This document shows, one piece after another, positions 25,949 to 34,261 of a DNA stretch of 64,000 nucleotides. This DNA is from Caloranaerobacter sp050286925. Its GTDB lineage: Bacteria; Bacillota; Clostridia; Tissierellales; Thermohalobacteraceae. The DNA lies in assembly GCF_050286925.1 (NCBI RefSeq), contig NZ_JBFWFX010000004.1:1-64000 (forward strand), given 5' to 3'. The translations under genes were made by a program, and so were the position numbers. Each line of letters opens with the position of its first letter. Within the stretch, counting starts at the first letter, position 1. Under the pieces are notes generated by a model. The model was not told where the DNA came from. It made no database searches and saw only the letters and a program-made list of their open reading frames with translations.

Positions 25949-26914
25949 GTGATTAAAAGTAAATTTACTAAAGTATTAGTCTTATTATTATCTTTAATAT
26001 TAATTATGGGAGCATTTACGGGTTGTATTAAAAAGAAAGAAGAAAATATTGATAATAAGAGTGAGATAAATGAATCTAATAAAGTTGGTGCAATTTATCC
26101 AATAGAAGTAGAAGATGATTTCGGAAATAAAGTTACAATAGAAAAAGAGCCATTAAGAATAGTGTCTCTAGCACCTAGTCATACTGAAATCTTATTTGCA
26201 ATAGGTTTAGGTAACAGAGTAGTAGGTGTAACAAATTATTGTAATTATCCAGAAGAGGCAAAAAGTAAAGAAAAAGTTGGAGATTCTTTTAATGTAAATG
26301 TTGAAAAAATAATAGAACTAGCTCCAGATTTAGTAATACAGTATGGACAGGGTAAAGAAGAAGTTAATAAGAGATTAAAAGAAGCTGGTATTAAAGTATT
26401 AAGTTATGAGCCAGAGTCTATAGATGATGTAATTAATTTGATTGATGAATTAGGCAAAATAACTAATAGACGAAGAGCTGCTAAAATGACTATAGTTGAT
26501 ATGATGGCAAAAAGAGATTTTGTGTTATCAAAAGTTTCAGGGAAAGAAAAAGTGAAAGTATTTTATGAATTGCAGGATAAACCGTTAATGACAGCAGGTC
26601 CAGGTTCTTTCATTGATGAGCTTATTAATTTAGCAGGTGGAGAAAACATTGCCAAAGATGCAAAAGGGAAATATCCTCAGTTTGATTTAGAACAGCTTAT
26701 TGAAAGAAATCCAGATGTATATTTGGTACCAAAATATGGAGAGAACAAAACGGTAGATAGTATAAAATCAAGAGCTGGATATGAGAATATAAATGCTATC
26801 AAGAATGATAGAGTTTATATATTAGACCCTGATATAATATCAAGACCAGGACCTAGAATAGTAGATGGATTAGAATTGATAGCAAGAAAAATACATCCAG
26901 AAGCATTTAAATAA
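25949..26914 (+). CDS. btuF: Corrinoid/iron-siderophore ABC transporter substrate-binding lipoprotein
   Basis: The protein has 321 residues. A lipoprotein signal (LLLSLILIMGAFTGC) gives a lipid-anchored Cys. The periplasmic-binding fold of the TroA/BtuF class is clear from PLRIVSLAPSHTEILFAIGL, GDSFNVNVEKIIELAPDLVI and the closing ARKIHPEAF. A GTG start at 25949 follows GGAGGGG. The adenosyltransferase gene directly ahead supports cobalamin as the substrate; an iron-siderophore role cannot be excluded by sequence alone. Confidence 0.85.
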   Translation: MIKSKFTKVLVLLLSLILIMGAFTGCIKKKEENIDNKSEINESNKVGAIYPIEVEDDFGNKVTIEKEPLRIVSLAPSHTEILFAIGLGNRVVGVTNYCNYPEEAKSKEKVGDSFNVNVEKIIELAPDLVIQYGQGKEEVNKRLKEAGIKVLSYEPESIDDVINLIDELGKITNRRRAAKMTIVDMMAKRDFVLSKVSGKEKVKVFYELQDKPLMTAGPGSFIDELINLAGGENIAKDAKGKYPQFDLEQLIERNPDVYLVPKYGENKTVDSIKSRAGYENINAIKNDRVYILDPDIISRPGPRIVDGLELIARKIHPEAFK

Positions 26915-26926
26915 GATAGAGTAGTG

Positions 26927-28000
26927 ATGTATATGGAGTTTATATCTAAAATTAAATGTAAGAGAAGTATAGTGTTTTTAATATTATTTATTGTATTGGT
27001 AATAAGTATCTGTGTATTTGCTACAATAGGTACTGCTAATATAAGTGTATCGGAAACAGTTAAGATAGTAATTTCAAGATTGCCTTATATTGGCAGTTAT
27101 GTAGACATAGATAAAATACCACAATCTCATTTTATCATTATTTTAAAAGTTAGATTGCCTAGAGTATTATTAGGTGTATTAGTAGGAGCAGCCCTTTCAA
27201 GTGTTGGGGCTGCTTTTCAAGGAATGTTTAAAAATCCTATGGCTGATCCATATGTTATTGGGATATCATCAGGAGCAGCTTTAGGTGCTTCTATAATAAT
27301 TATTTCGGGATTTAATATTGGTTTATTAAAACTTTCGAGCGTTTCGATTGGTGCTTTTTTAGGAGCTATGATTTCTACTTTTATAGTTTATTTTATTTCA
27401 AAGGTAAAGAACAAGGTTCCAATAAATACGCTTTTATTATCTGGGATAGCCGTTGGACAGCTTTTTACGGCTATTATGTCTTTTCTGATGGTTATACATA
27501 CAAAAGACGTGAATAGGATAATATTTTGGACTTTGGGCAGTTTTTCTTCAAAAGGATGGGACGAATTAATTCCAATTACAATACCTGTTCTGCTTTCAAT
27601 AGCAATATTAAATTTCTTTTCAAGGGATTTGAATGTTATGCTTACGGGAGAAGAATCTGCACGAAGTATGGGAATAGAGGTAGAAAGAGTAAAATTAACT
27701 ATTTTAGTTATATGTGCTTTTATGACAGCAATGGTAGTTTCGGTAAGTGGTATTATTGGTTTTGTTGGTTTAATAATACCGCATATAATAAGACTTGTTA
27801 TAGGGCCTGACCATAGGATTTTGTTGCCTTCTTCTGCATTAGTCGGAGGAATATTTATGATATTTGCAGACACTATAGCGAGAACTATAATATCACCAAC
27901 AGAAGTGCCTGTAGGTATTATTACAGCTATGTTTGGGGCTCCTTTTTTTCTATATCTTTTGTTAAAGAATAAAAAGACTTATTACTCAGGAGTGAAATAG
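26927..28000 (+). CDS. btuC: Corrinoid/iron-siderophore ABC transporter permease (FecCD family)
   Basis: This ~357-residue permease has about ten membrane segments. The FecCD/BtuC family motif is seen at RLPRVLLGVLVGAALSSVGA and FKNPMADPYVIGISSGAALG, with GIIGFVGLIIPHIIRLVIG near the C-terminus, the loop that contacts the ATPase. It lies 12 bases after btuF and ends one base ahead of the ATPase gene. The exact start (ATG 26927 or 26933) is uncertain because the ribosome site is weak. Confidence 0.9.
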   Translation: MYMEFISKIKCKRSIVFLILFIVLVISICVFATIGTANISVSETVKIVISRLPYIGSYVDIDKIPQSHFIIILKVRLPRVLLGVLVGAALSSVGAAFQGMFKNPMADPYVIGISSGAALGASIIIISGFNIGLLKLSSVSIGAFLGAMISTFIVYFISKVKNKVPINTLLLSGIAVGQLFTAIMSFLMVIHTKDVNRIIFWTLGSFSSKGWDELIPITIPVLLSIAILNFFSRDLNVMLTGEESARSMGIEVERVKLTILVICAFMTAMVVSVSGIIGFVGLIIPHIIRLVIGPDHRILLPSSALVGGIFMIFADTIARTIISPTEVPVGIITAMFGAPFFLYLLLKNKKTYYSGVK

Positions 28001-28792
28001 ATGGAGATGGCTATTGAAGTTGAATCCCTTTATTTTAGTTATGGAGATAATTTGGTTTTAAGGGATATTAATTTTAAAATAGAAAAAGGAGAATTTGTCA
28101 GCATAATAGGTCCTAATGGTTCAGGGAAGTCGACGCTATTAAAGAATATGATTTCTATATATAAACCGAGTAGAGGTTCTATTAAAATAGATGGAAAAGA
28201 AATAAGAGAATATAAGGCAAAGGAGCTAGCAAAAAAAGTAGCTATAGTTCCGCAAGATACGAATATTGCTTATGATTTTTCAGTATTTGACGTAGTTGTT
28301 ATGGGGAGAAATCCATATTTAGGTCGATTTCAAAGTGAAAGTTATAAAGATTTTCAAATAGTAAAAGATTCGCTAAAACTTACAGATACTCTGCATTTAA
28401 AAGATAAGAGTATTAACCAAATTAGTGGCGGAGAGAGGCAAAGAGTAATTATTGCTAGAGCTTTAGCTCAAGAGCCTGAAATTATGCTTTTAGATGAACC
28501 TACTTCGCATTTAGATATAAACCATCAGATAGAGATTCTCTCTCTGCTAAAAAAATTAAATACAGAAAAAAATATGACTATAGTAATTGTTATACATGAT
28601 ATAAATTTAGCGGCTAGATATAGCAGTAAAATGATTTTACTCAATAAAGGTGAAATAATTAGTATTGGGAAACCTAAAGAAGTAATTACATATGAAAATA
28701 TAGAAATGGCGTATAATTTAAATGTTGTTATTACCGAAAATTTATATACTAATAGTCCATATTTAATACCTTTAACATCGAAAAAATTATGA
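28001..28792 (+). CDS. btuD: Corrinoid/iron-siderophore ABC transporter ATP-binding protein
   Basis: This 263-residue ATPase has Walker A IIGPNGSGKSTLLKNM, the Q-loop IVPQDT, the signature ISGGERQRVIIARALAQ, Walker B EIMLLDEPTSHLD and the switch His in IVIHDINLA. It directly follows the permease stop codon and completes a BtuFCD-type importer led by an adenosyltransferase gene. No cobalamin riboswitch was found ahead of this set, unlike the cbiM operon. Confidence 0.92.
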   Translation: MEMAIEVESLYFSYGDNLVLRDINFKIEKGEFVSIIGPNGSGKSTLLKNMISIYKPSRGSIKIDGKEIREYKAKELAKKVAIVPQDTNIAYDFSVFDVVVMGRNPYLGRFQSESYKDFQIVKDSLKLTDTLHLKDKSINQISGGERQRVIIARALAQEPEIMLLDEPTSHLDINHQIEILSLLKKLNTEKNMTIVIVIHDINLAARYSSKMILLNKGEIISIGKPKEVITYENIEMAYNLNVVITENLYTNSPYLIPLTSKKL

Positions 28793-28874
28793 AATAATTT
28801 AGTATAATGATTATGATTATCTTGATTAGTGAATAAGATTTTTTAAAAAAATTAAAATAGAGAAGGGGATATGC

Positions 28875-29696
28875 ATGAATTATAAATTGATAGCAGTAGA
28901 TATGGATGGAACTTTATTGGATAGTAATAATGAAATTTCAGAGAAAAATAAGAATGCATTAAAAATTGCTACAGAAAAAGGAATACAAGTAGTTATCTCA
29001 ACCGGCAGAATATTCACATCTGCAAGATTTTATGCAAAGTTATTGGGAATCGTAACTCCAATAATAGCTTGTAATGGAGCATATATTTGTGAATATCATA
29101 GGAATAATGTGCTTTATGAAAATCCTATAAATCCTGTTGACTGTAGAGAAATAATTAAAGTATTAGAAGACAATAATATGTATTTTCATTTTTATGATAA
29201 TGATACATTTTATACAAAAGAATTAAACTATAATTCTTTAAAATACTATAATTGGAATAAAAAACAGAAATCAGGGGACAGAATTAATATACAATTAATT
29301 GATGATGCCCAGAAATTATTTGAAGAGAGAAAACCTAAGATTTATAAATTTGTTATAATGGATAATGATTCAGATAAATTAAATTATGTAAAGAATATAC
29401 TTAGTAAGAATAAGAACATCGAAATTGTAAGTTCATGGAAAGCTAGTTTTGATATAATGAATAAAGGTGTATCTAAAGGTAAAGCACTAGAAAAGTTATG
29501 TAATATATTAAATATTAAAAGTAGTGAAGTGATAGCTATTGGGGATAATTATAACGATTTATCAATGATAGAATTTGCAGGCTGTGGTATAGCTATGGGC
29601 AACGCAGAAGAAGAAGTAAAAAAGAAGGCTGATATAATTACGGATACAAATGATAATGACGGTGTATATAAAGCTTTAAAAGAATTAATATTTTAA
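28875..29696 (+). CDS. Cof-type HAD-IIB family phosphatase
   Basis: The protein has 273 residues. The nucleophile motif is AVDMDGTLLDSNNEIS, motif II STGR, motif III lysine in VSKGKALEKL, and motif IV IAIGDNYNDLSMIEFAG. A cap domain of the IIB type lies between. Members dephosphorylate sugar phosphates, nucleotides or pyridoxal phosphate; the substrate is not readable here. It has ATG after GAAGGGG. Confidence 0.9.
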   Translation: MNYKLIAVDMDGTLLDSNNEISEKNKNALKIATEKGIQVVISTGRIFTSARFYAKLLGIVTPIIACNGAYICEYHRNNVLYENPINPVDCREIIKVLEDNNMYFHFYDNDTFYTKELNYNSLKYYNWNKKQKSGDRINIQLIDDAQKLFEERKPKIYKFVIMDNDSDKLNYVKNILSKNKNIEIVSSWKASFDIMNKGVSKGKALEKLCNILNIKSSEVIAIGDNYNDLSMIEFAGCGIAMGNAEEEVKKKADIITDTNDNDGVYKALKELIF

Positions 29697-29703
29697 TAGT
29701 TGA

Positions 29704-29750
29704 TAGTCGATAGTCAATAGTTATTATTTTATTGACTATCGACTAATTTT
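29704..29750 (+). terminator. 16-bp perfect hairpin made of TAGTC repeats
   Basis: The arms TAGTCGATAGTCAATA (29704-29719) and TATTGACTATCGACTA (29730-29745) are perfectly complementary and followed by ATTTTAT. It probably ends the HAD gene transcript. The arms belong to a repeat type also seen at about 57045-57095 (TATTGACTATTGACT). Confidence 0.65.
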
Positions 29751-29825
29751 ATAATTCAAAAAATAGAATAAAAATTATATATAGTAATCAATAATAGTAT
29801 TAAATTAGGTTGAAGGAGTGGACAT

Positions 29826-30305
29826 ATGGATGATATTATAATAAGTGCCTTGATAAAATCAGGGCAAGAAATATTTTCCCAGGCAATAAGATTATTTGTG
29901 GAAATTGAAGAACCTTATATAAAAAAAGAGGTTGAGTTAAAAGATGATATAGGGATAATTACCGGTTTATCTGGTAATTTAAAAGGACAGATTATAATAA
30001 AACTCTCTGAGTCAATATCTAAAAAGATTGTATCGAGCATTTTAAATGATATTCCTATTGCTGAATTAGATGCTTCTTGTGTAAAAATATTATGTGATAT
30101 GAATAATATGTTAATTTGTAATGCTATTTCAGATATTTATAATACAGGAATTGCAATTGATTTGTCTATACCAGCGTTGATATATGGGCAAGATATAAAA
30201 TATATAGTAAGCGATGAAGTTATATACTGTATTCCATTTAAAGCAGGAAATGATACAATAGAGGTTAATATTATATTAAAAGATAATGATGATAAAAATT
30301 TATAA
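29826..30305 (+). CDS. CheX family chemotaxis protein
   Basis: The protein has 159 residues. The CheX/CheC-type fold is suggested by ITGLSGNLKGQIIIKLSES, the central helix CVKILCDMNNMLICNAISDI (Glu-Asn pair replaced by Asp-Met-Asn-Asn) and VSDEVIYCIPFKAGNDTIEV. CheX proteins dephosphorylate CheY-P. The changed helix motif leaves the phosphatase activity open. No other chemotaxis gene is in the window. It is followed by trmL after 12 bases. Confidence 0.75.
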   Translation: MDDIIISALIKSGQEIFSQAIRLFVEIEEPYIKKEVELKDDIGIITGLSGNLKGQIIIKLSESISKKIVSSILNDIPIAELDASCVKILCDMNNMLICNAISDIYNTGIAIDLSIPALIYGQDIKYIVSDEVIYCIPFKAGNDTIEVNIILKDNDDKNL

Positions 30306-30317
30306 GGGGGTTTTTTT

Positions 30318-30788
30318 ATGGCTTTAAATATTGTTTTAGTTGAACCTGAAATTCCACAAAATACAGGGAATATTGCTAGAACCTGTGCAGCTACAGGTAC
30401 ATCATTGCATTTAGTTAGGCCATTAGGTTTTTCGCTAGATAATAAATATTTAAAAAGAGCAGGATTAGATTATTGGCATATTTTAGATATACATTATTAT
30501 GATAGTTTTGATGAATTATTAGAAAAATATGGAAAAGAGAAGTTTTTTTATGCAACTACAAAAGCGAAAAAAAGTTATACAGACATGAAGTTTTTTGATG
30601 GGTGTTTTCTTGTGTTTGGAAAAGAAACGGCTGGATTACCAGAGGAGTTGCTTAAACAGAATATAGATAGATGTATGCGAATACCAATGCTGGATAATGA
30701 GCATGCAAGATCTTTGAATTTATCAAATTCTGTGGCAATTATAGCTTATGAAGCTTTAAGACAATTAAACTTTCCTAATCTTAGATAA
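30318..30788 (+). CDS. trmL: tRNA (cytidine(34)-2'-O)-methyltransferase
   Basis: This 156-residue SPOUT methyltransferase shows the three knot motifs: VLVEPEIPQNTGNIARTCAA, LVFGKETAGLPEELL and MRIPMLDNEHARSLNLSNSV. TrmL methylates the wobble base of leucine tRNAs with S-adenosylmethionine. Length and motifs are standard. It starts with ATG after AAGGGGG. Confidence 0.93.
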   Translation: MALNIVLVEPEIPQNTGNIARTCAATGTSLHLVRPLGFSLDNKYLKRAGLDYWHILDIHYYDSFDELLEKYGKEKFFYATTKAKKSYTDMKFFDGCFLVFGKETAGLPEELLKQNIDRCMRIPMLDNEHARSLNLSNSVAIIAYEALRQLNFPNLR

Positions 30789-30855
30789 AAAACAGAGTAT
30801 TTTAGACACAAAAAGCTGAACATTTTTATAATTTTATGAATATCAAAATTATGAT

Positions 30856-30883
30856 TAGCTCGATATGGAGCTATTATTTTTTT
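30856..30883 (+). terminator. Terminator after trmL
   Basis: TAGCTC (30856-30861) and GAGCTA (30868-30873) pair across six bases and are followed by TTATTTTTTT. Confidence 0.75.
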
Positions 30884-30949
30884 AGGTTGATTTAACATAA
30901 TATGACGAAAATTGCAGAAAAACGTCGGTAAAAAGTTGCATTAATGGTA

Positions 30950-30979
30950 TTGACATGTAAAAGCGGTTTTGTATACAAT
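30950..30979 (+). promoter_or_regulatory. Promoter of the small-gene pair at 31058
   Basis: TTGACA (30950-30955) and TACAAT (30974-30979) with an 18-base spacer lie 79 bases ahead of the ATG at 31058. Confidence 0.65.
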
Positions 30980-31057
30980 GAACATAGATTTATGTAAGTT
31001 TAAAATTAATAAAAGGTATATTAGAAGTAATAGCAGACAAGAGAGGAAAGCTTAATT

Positions 31058-31357
31058 ATGATGAAGGATAAACTTTTATTTGAAATTTTGAATACATTAG
31101 CAGATGATGGAGAAAACATCGAACAAATTGAACACTTGCTATCCTATTTTAATATAGAGTTTAGTAGAAAAAAGGTTAAAAAATGCTTAAATGAATTACT
31201 TGATAAGTCATTGATATATATAACATATCCTAATGGCAGTAGCAATGATTACTTTATTAAATTATCTTATGATAATAAAGAGATTGAGGATTATTGGTTT
31301 GAAATGACAGAAAAAGGACGTAAATTGTGGGAAAGAATTGAATTTAAATCAGAATAA
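31058..31357 (+). CDS. Small winged-helix-like protein of unknown function
   Basis: The protein has 99 residues. The pattern of helices and the ending YWFEMTEKGRKLWERIEF suggest a winged-helix fold of the kind found in small regulators or immunity-type proteins, but I cannot place it in a family. ATG 31058 is followed directly by a second ATG, either of which may be used. It has its own promoter and is followed by another small gene after 27 bases. Confidence 0.6.
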   Translation: MMKDKLLFEILNTLADDGENIEQIEHLLSYFNIEFSRKKVKKCLNELLDKSLIYITYPNGSSNDYFIKLSYDNKEIEDYWFEMTEKGRKLWERIEFKSE

Positions 31358-31384
31358 TTACAATAACTAAAGAGGAGATATGTT

Positions 31385-31636
31385 ATGCAAAATAAATTTA
31401 ATACATTAGATGAGTTTTACGACAACTTAAAGCGAGGAGGAGAAATAGAGTTTAGATATAAGGGTAAGGAATATTGTATAACACATCCAGAAGGTAAAAT
31501 ATCAATAATGGAAAAGTATAACTATGAGACGGAGAAATTATACGAAGATATTGAAGAAGTTGGAGAATATGTTATAGAGGATAAAAAACTAAAAGAGATA
31601 GTATCTAGTATTGAAATAATTTTTAGATGTTTTTGA
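31385..31636 (+). CDS. Small acidic protein of unknown function
   Basis: The 83-residue acidic protein begins MQNKFNTLDEFYDNLKRGGE and continues IEFRYKGKEYCITHPEGKIS. Similar short proteins are scattered in Firmicute accessory regions; I know no function. It has no membrane segment, an ATG after AGAGGAG, and probably shares the transcript of the winged-helix-like gene. Nearby fragments (ankyrin repeat at 31781) suggest a decayed toxin-immunity or accessory patch, which is inference. Confidence 0.6.
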   Translation: MQNKFNTLDEFYDNLKRGGEIEFRYKGKEYCITHPEGKISIMEKYNYETEKLYEDIEEVGEYVIEDKKLKEIVSSIEIIFRCF

Positions 31637-31689
31637 TAATTTTAGCGGGCTTATTGAAAAGATAGCCCACTTTAGCGTATTGAAGTATA

Positions 31690-31777
31690 AAACGGTATAG
31701 TTAAGGTTAACCATGCTCTTAGTGAGGAAAGAATGATAGAATACTTACAATATTACAAATACAAAATGGAGGGTTAA
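31690..31777 (+). pseudogene. C-terminal fragment of an unidentified protein
   Basis: The frame reads VNHALSEERMIEYLQYYKYK followed by MEG and a stop. It lacks a start codon with a ribosome site and a recognisable N-terminus, so it looks like the tail of a lost gene. It lies directly ahead of the ankyrin fragment. Confidence 0.35.
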
Positions 31778-31780
31778 AGT

Positions 31781-31888
31781 GTGAGCGATTTAAATAGTGG
31801 GGATTTAGAGGCACAGGATGATTATGGACAGACGCCTTTATATGTAGCGGCAAGTTTAGGACATGTAGATATTGAGATAATTATTTAA
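31781..31888 (+). pseudogene. Single ankyrin-repeat fragment
   Basis: A GTG at 31781 behind GGAGGG opens a 35-codon frame reading DLEAQDDYGQTPLYVAASLG and HVDIEIII before a stop. This is one clear ankyrin repeat and nothing more. With a start signal present but the protein cut after one repeat, a truncated ankyrin gene is the best reading. Confidence 0.55.
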
Positions 31889-32001
31889 AGATTGGCAAGT
31901 GATTATTAAAGTATGAAAAAATCAATAAGAATAGCTTTAATATTTTTTTTACAACCTTATAATCTTATACATATTACAAATAGGGGCAAAATTATATTTT
32001 A

Positions 32002-32038
32002 TTGACAATTTCTATTATTATTTTTATAATAGAAATTG
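32002..32038 (+). promoter_or_regulatory. Consensus promoter with overlapping 13-bp inverted repeat, cobalamin operon
   Basis: TTGACA (32002-32007) and TATAAT (32025-32030) are both perfect and 17 bases apart. CAATTTCTATTAT (32006-32018) is the exact reverse complement of ATAATAGAAATTG (32026-32038), so a 13-bp perfect inverted repeat covers the spacer, the -10 box and the start point. This is the geometry of a repressor operator. The binding protein is unknown. Confidence 0.7.
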
Positions 32039-32064
32039 AAGAAAAACTTAATATTGAAGTTTTA

Positions 32065-32260
32065 AGGTGCTTCTTTATTTAAAGAAGTTAAAAGGGAAGT
32101 TCGGTGAAAATCCGACGCAGCCCCCGCTACTGTGAGCGAAGACGAAACCTTATTATGCCACTTGGTAAAACCAGGGAAGGCAAGGGAGTAGGATGAAGCG
32201 CGAGCCAGGAAACCTGCCTTAAAACTTTAGCAACAGCTTCGGAGGGAAGTGTGTGCGTTA
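32065..32260 (+). ncRNA. Cobalamin riboswitch
   Basis: The leader contains the B12 box GAGCCAGGAAACCTGCC (32202-32218). Ahead of it are the conserved AAAAGGGAA and CGGTGAAAATCCGACGCAG segment, the CCCCGCTACTGTGAGCG core and GCCACTT. The closing stem may extend to about 32260. It lies between the promoter at 32002 and a terminator at 32324, so adenosylcobalamin binding would stop transcription of the cobalt import and corrin genes. Boundaries are approximate. Confidence 0.93.
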
Positions 32261-32323
32261 TTATTGATAGTAAAAGATGCACTTGTGTTCCCTAGTGTGT
32301 CTTTTATTATGTCTATTTAGCGA

Positions 32324-32359
32324 AAAACCTTGCATGCTGTTGCAAGGTTTTGTTTTTTT
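32324..32359 (+). terminator. Riboswitch-controlled terminator ahead of cbiM
   Basis: AAAACCTTGCA (32324-32334) and TGCAAGGTTTT (32341-32351) form an 11-bp hairpin followed by GTTTTTTT. It is placed between the cobalamin aptamer and cbiM, as expected for transcription attenuation. Confidence 0.88.
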
Positions 32360-32443
32360 ACAAAATATATATATCATAAATAATTATGGTATATGTAACT
32401 TTTTATTTAAAAAATATGAAATACATAAAAAGGGGGAAAAAAT

Positions 32444-33187
32444 ATGAAAAACAAAAAAATATTTTTATTCTTATCTATTTACTTTTTATATTTTCTAACA
32501 CCAAATAATGTATATGCAATGCACATAATGGAAGGGTTTTTACCAGTTAAATGGACTATTATTTGGTTTATAGTTTCAATTCCATTTATATTAATTGGCA
32601 TAAGGAGAATGAATAAAATATGTAAAGATGATATTAATATGAAAATGTTGTTAGGATTATGCGGTGCTTTTGTATTCGTACTCTCATCATTAAAAATCCC
32701 ATCTGTTACAGGAAGTTGTTCTCATCCTACCGGAGTAGGTCTTGGTGCTATATTATTTGGGCCTATGATAGCAAGTGTACTAGCTCTAATAGTCTTGATA
32801 TTTCAAGCGCTTTTACTTGCACATGGGGGAATAACTACATTAGGAGCAAATGTATTTTCAATGGGAATTGCTGGTCCAATAGCTGCATATGGAATATATA
32901 AATTATTTAGTAAAGGTAAAAAATCAAAAAGTTTAAGTATTTTTCTTGCAGCAGCAATAGGAGATTTAGTTACATATATTGTTACGTCAATACAGCTTGG
33001 AGTTGCTTTTCCATCTGAAATTGGTGGAGTTATTGCTTCTGTAACTAAATTTTTAGGTATATTTGCAGTTACACAAATACCTTTAGCAATAAGTGAAGGA
33101 TTTTTAACTGTAGTCGTATACAATTTACTAACTCAATATAATAAGGATGAACTTCAACAACTGGCTGCAATAAGGGGGGAGAAATGA
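32444..33187 (+). CDS. cbiM: ECF cobalt transporter, substrate-binding membrane component CbiM
   Basis: The protein has 247 residues. A cleavable signal (ending VYAM) exposes the mature N-terminus MHIMEGFLP, whose Met-His coordinates Co2+. Then come about six membrane segments, with the family stretch PSVTGSCSHPTGVGLGAILF. It captures cobalt for the corrin pathway encoded downstream. It is the first gene of the riboswitch-controlled operon and overlaps cbiN by four bases. Confidence 0.95.
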   Translation: MKNKKIFLFLSIYFLYFLTPNNVYAMHIMEGFLPVKWTIIWFIVSIPFILIGIRRMNKICKDDINMKMLLGLCGAFVFVLSSLKIPSVTGSCSHPTGVGLGAILFGPMIASVLALIVLIFQALLLAHGGITTLGANVFSMGIAGPIAAYGIYKLFSKGKKSKSLSIFLAAAIGDLVTYIVTSIQLGVAFPSEIGGVIASVTKFLGIFAVTQIPLAISEGFLTVVVYNLLTQYNKDELQQLAAIRGEK

Positions 33188-33468
33188 TGTTTAAAAGAAA
33201 TTTGTTAATTATCTTTATTGTTATAATACTTACTATTATTCCTCTTGTAGTAAAAAAAGATGCAGAATTTGGTGGAGCTGATGGTTTAGCTGAAGAATAT
33301 ATAAGTACATTAGATCCGGATTATGAACCATGGTTTAATAGTATTTGGGAGCCTCCAAGTGGAGAAATAGAAAGTTTATTATTTGCTCTTCAAGCAGCTA
33401 TAGGAAGTGGATTTATTTTCTATTTCTTTGGTTACTACATGGGGAAAAGAAGGAGAATGGTAGATTAA
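33184..33468 (+). CDS. cbiN: ECF cobalt transporter component CbiN
   Basis: The protein has 94 residues and two membrane segments (N-terminal LLIIFIVIILTIIPLVV and C-terminal SGFIFYFFGYYMGKRR). The exterior loop carries the family signature EFGGADGLAEEYI and PWFNSIWEPPSGEIESLLF. CbiN helps CbiM load cobalt. The ATG overlaps the cbiM stop and cbiQ follows without a gap. Confidence 0.95.
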   Translation: MMFKRNLLIIFIVIILTIIPLVVKKDAEFGGADGLAEEYISTLDPDYEPWFNSIWEPPSGEIESLLFALQAAIGSGFIFYFFGYYMGKRRRMVD

Positions 33469-34233
33469 ATGATTTTGATAGATAAATATTCATATATGAA
33501 TAATATTAGAAAAATTCATCCTATGGAAAAAGTTCTTTTTGGACTTTTTCCATTATTTACATGCATTATATCTAAATCATTATTTCTATATATTTTTGTG
33601 ATTATTACTTTTTCATTTAGTATTTTAGTAATAGCCAAAATACCAGTAAAATATTATCTTAAAATTTTATTTATTCCACTTCCATTTTTAATTATTAGTT
33701 TTTTAGCAATTGCAATCGATTTTTCTAGAACTTATGAAGTTTTAGATTATTTTATAAAAATTAAATCCCTTTATATTGGATTAAGAAAAGAGGGATTAAA
33801 TACAGGAATACATCTATTTTTTAGAGTTTTTGCTTCAATAAATTGTCTTTATTTTATATCTCTTACTACTCCAATTAACGATATAATATGGGTTTTAAGG
33901 CGAATGAAGTTACCTAAAACTTTTGTTGAAATATTCATGATAATATATAGGTTTATATTTGTTTTGTTAGATACCGCGAGTAATATAAAAAATTCACAAC
34001 TTTGTAGGTTAGGATATAGCAGTATTAAAAGAGGATATTATTCATTAGGTAAACTTATAAGTAATGTATTTATAAAATCGTTTCACATTCATAGAATGTT
34101 GTTCCTTTCAATGATTTCAAGGGGATATGATGGTGAGATTAACGTTTTAGAAGAGGAATATGAATATTCATTTAAAAATAAGATTTTGATTTCCATATAT
34201 TTTACATTTACTATAGTTATAGCATTCTTCTAA
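33469..34233 (+). CDS. cbiQ: ECF cobalt transporter transmembrane component CbiQ
   Basis: The protein has 254 residues and about five membrane segments. The coupling-helix motifs of EcfT/CbiQ proteins appear in the C-terminal half (GYSSIKRGYYSLGKLI and LFLSMISRGYDG, with the Ala-Arg-Gly-like box as SRG). Its position between cbiN and cbiO fixes the assignment. It couples ATP hydrolysis by CbiO to cobalt import. Confidence 0.93.
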   Translation: MILIDKYSYMNNIRKIHPMEKVLFGLFPLFTCIISKSLFLYIFVIITFSFSILVIAKIPVKYYLKILFIPLPFLIISFLAIAIDFSRTYEVLDYFIKIKSLYIGLRKEGLNTGIHLFFRVFASINCLYFISLTTPINDIIWVLRRMKLPKTFVEIFMIIYRFIFVLLDTASNIKNSQLCRLGYSSIKRGYYSLGKLISNVFIKSFHIHRMLFLSMISRGYDGEINVLEEEYEYSFKNKILISIYFTFTIVIAFF

Positions 34234-34261
34234 ACAATTAAAGTTAATGGAGGAAAGTATA

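Noticed and set aside
29700..29760. CRISPR-like repeats in the TAGTC sequence
   Set aside because: There is a single palindrome with no spacers or repeated units of constant length, and no cas genes.
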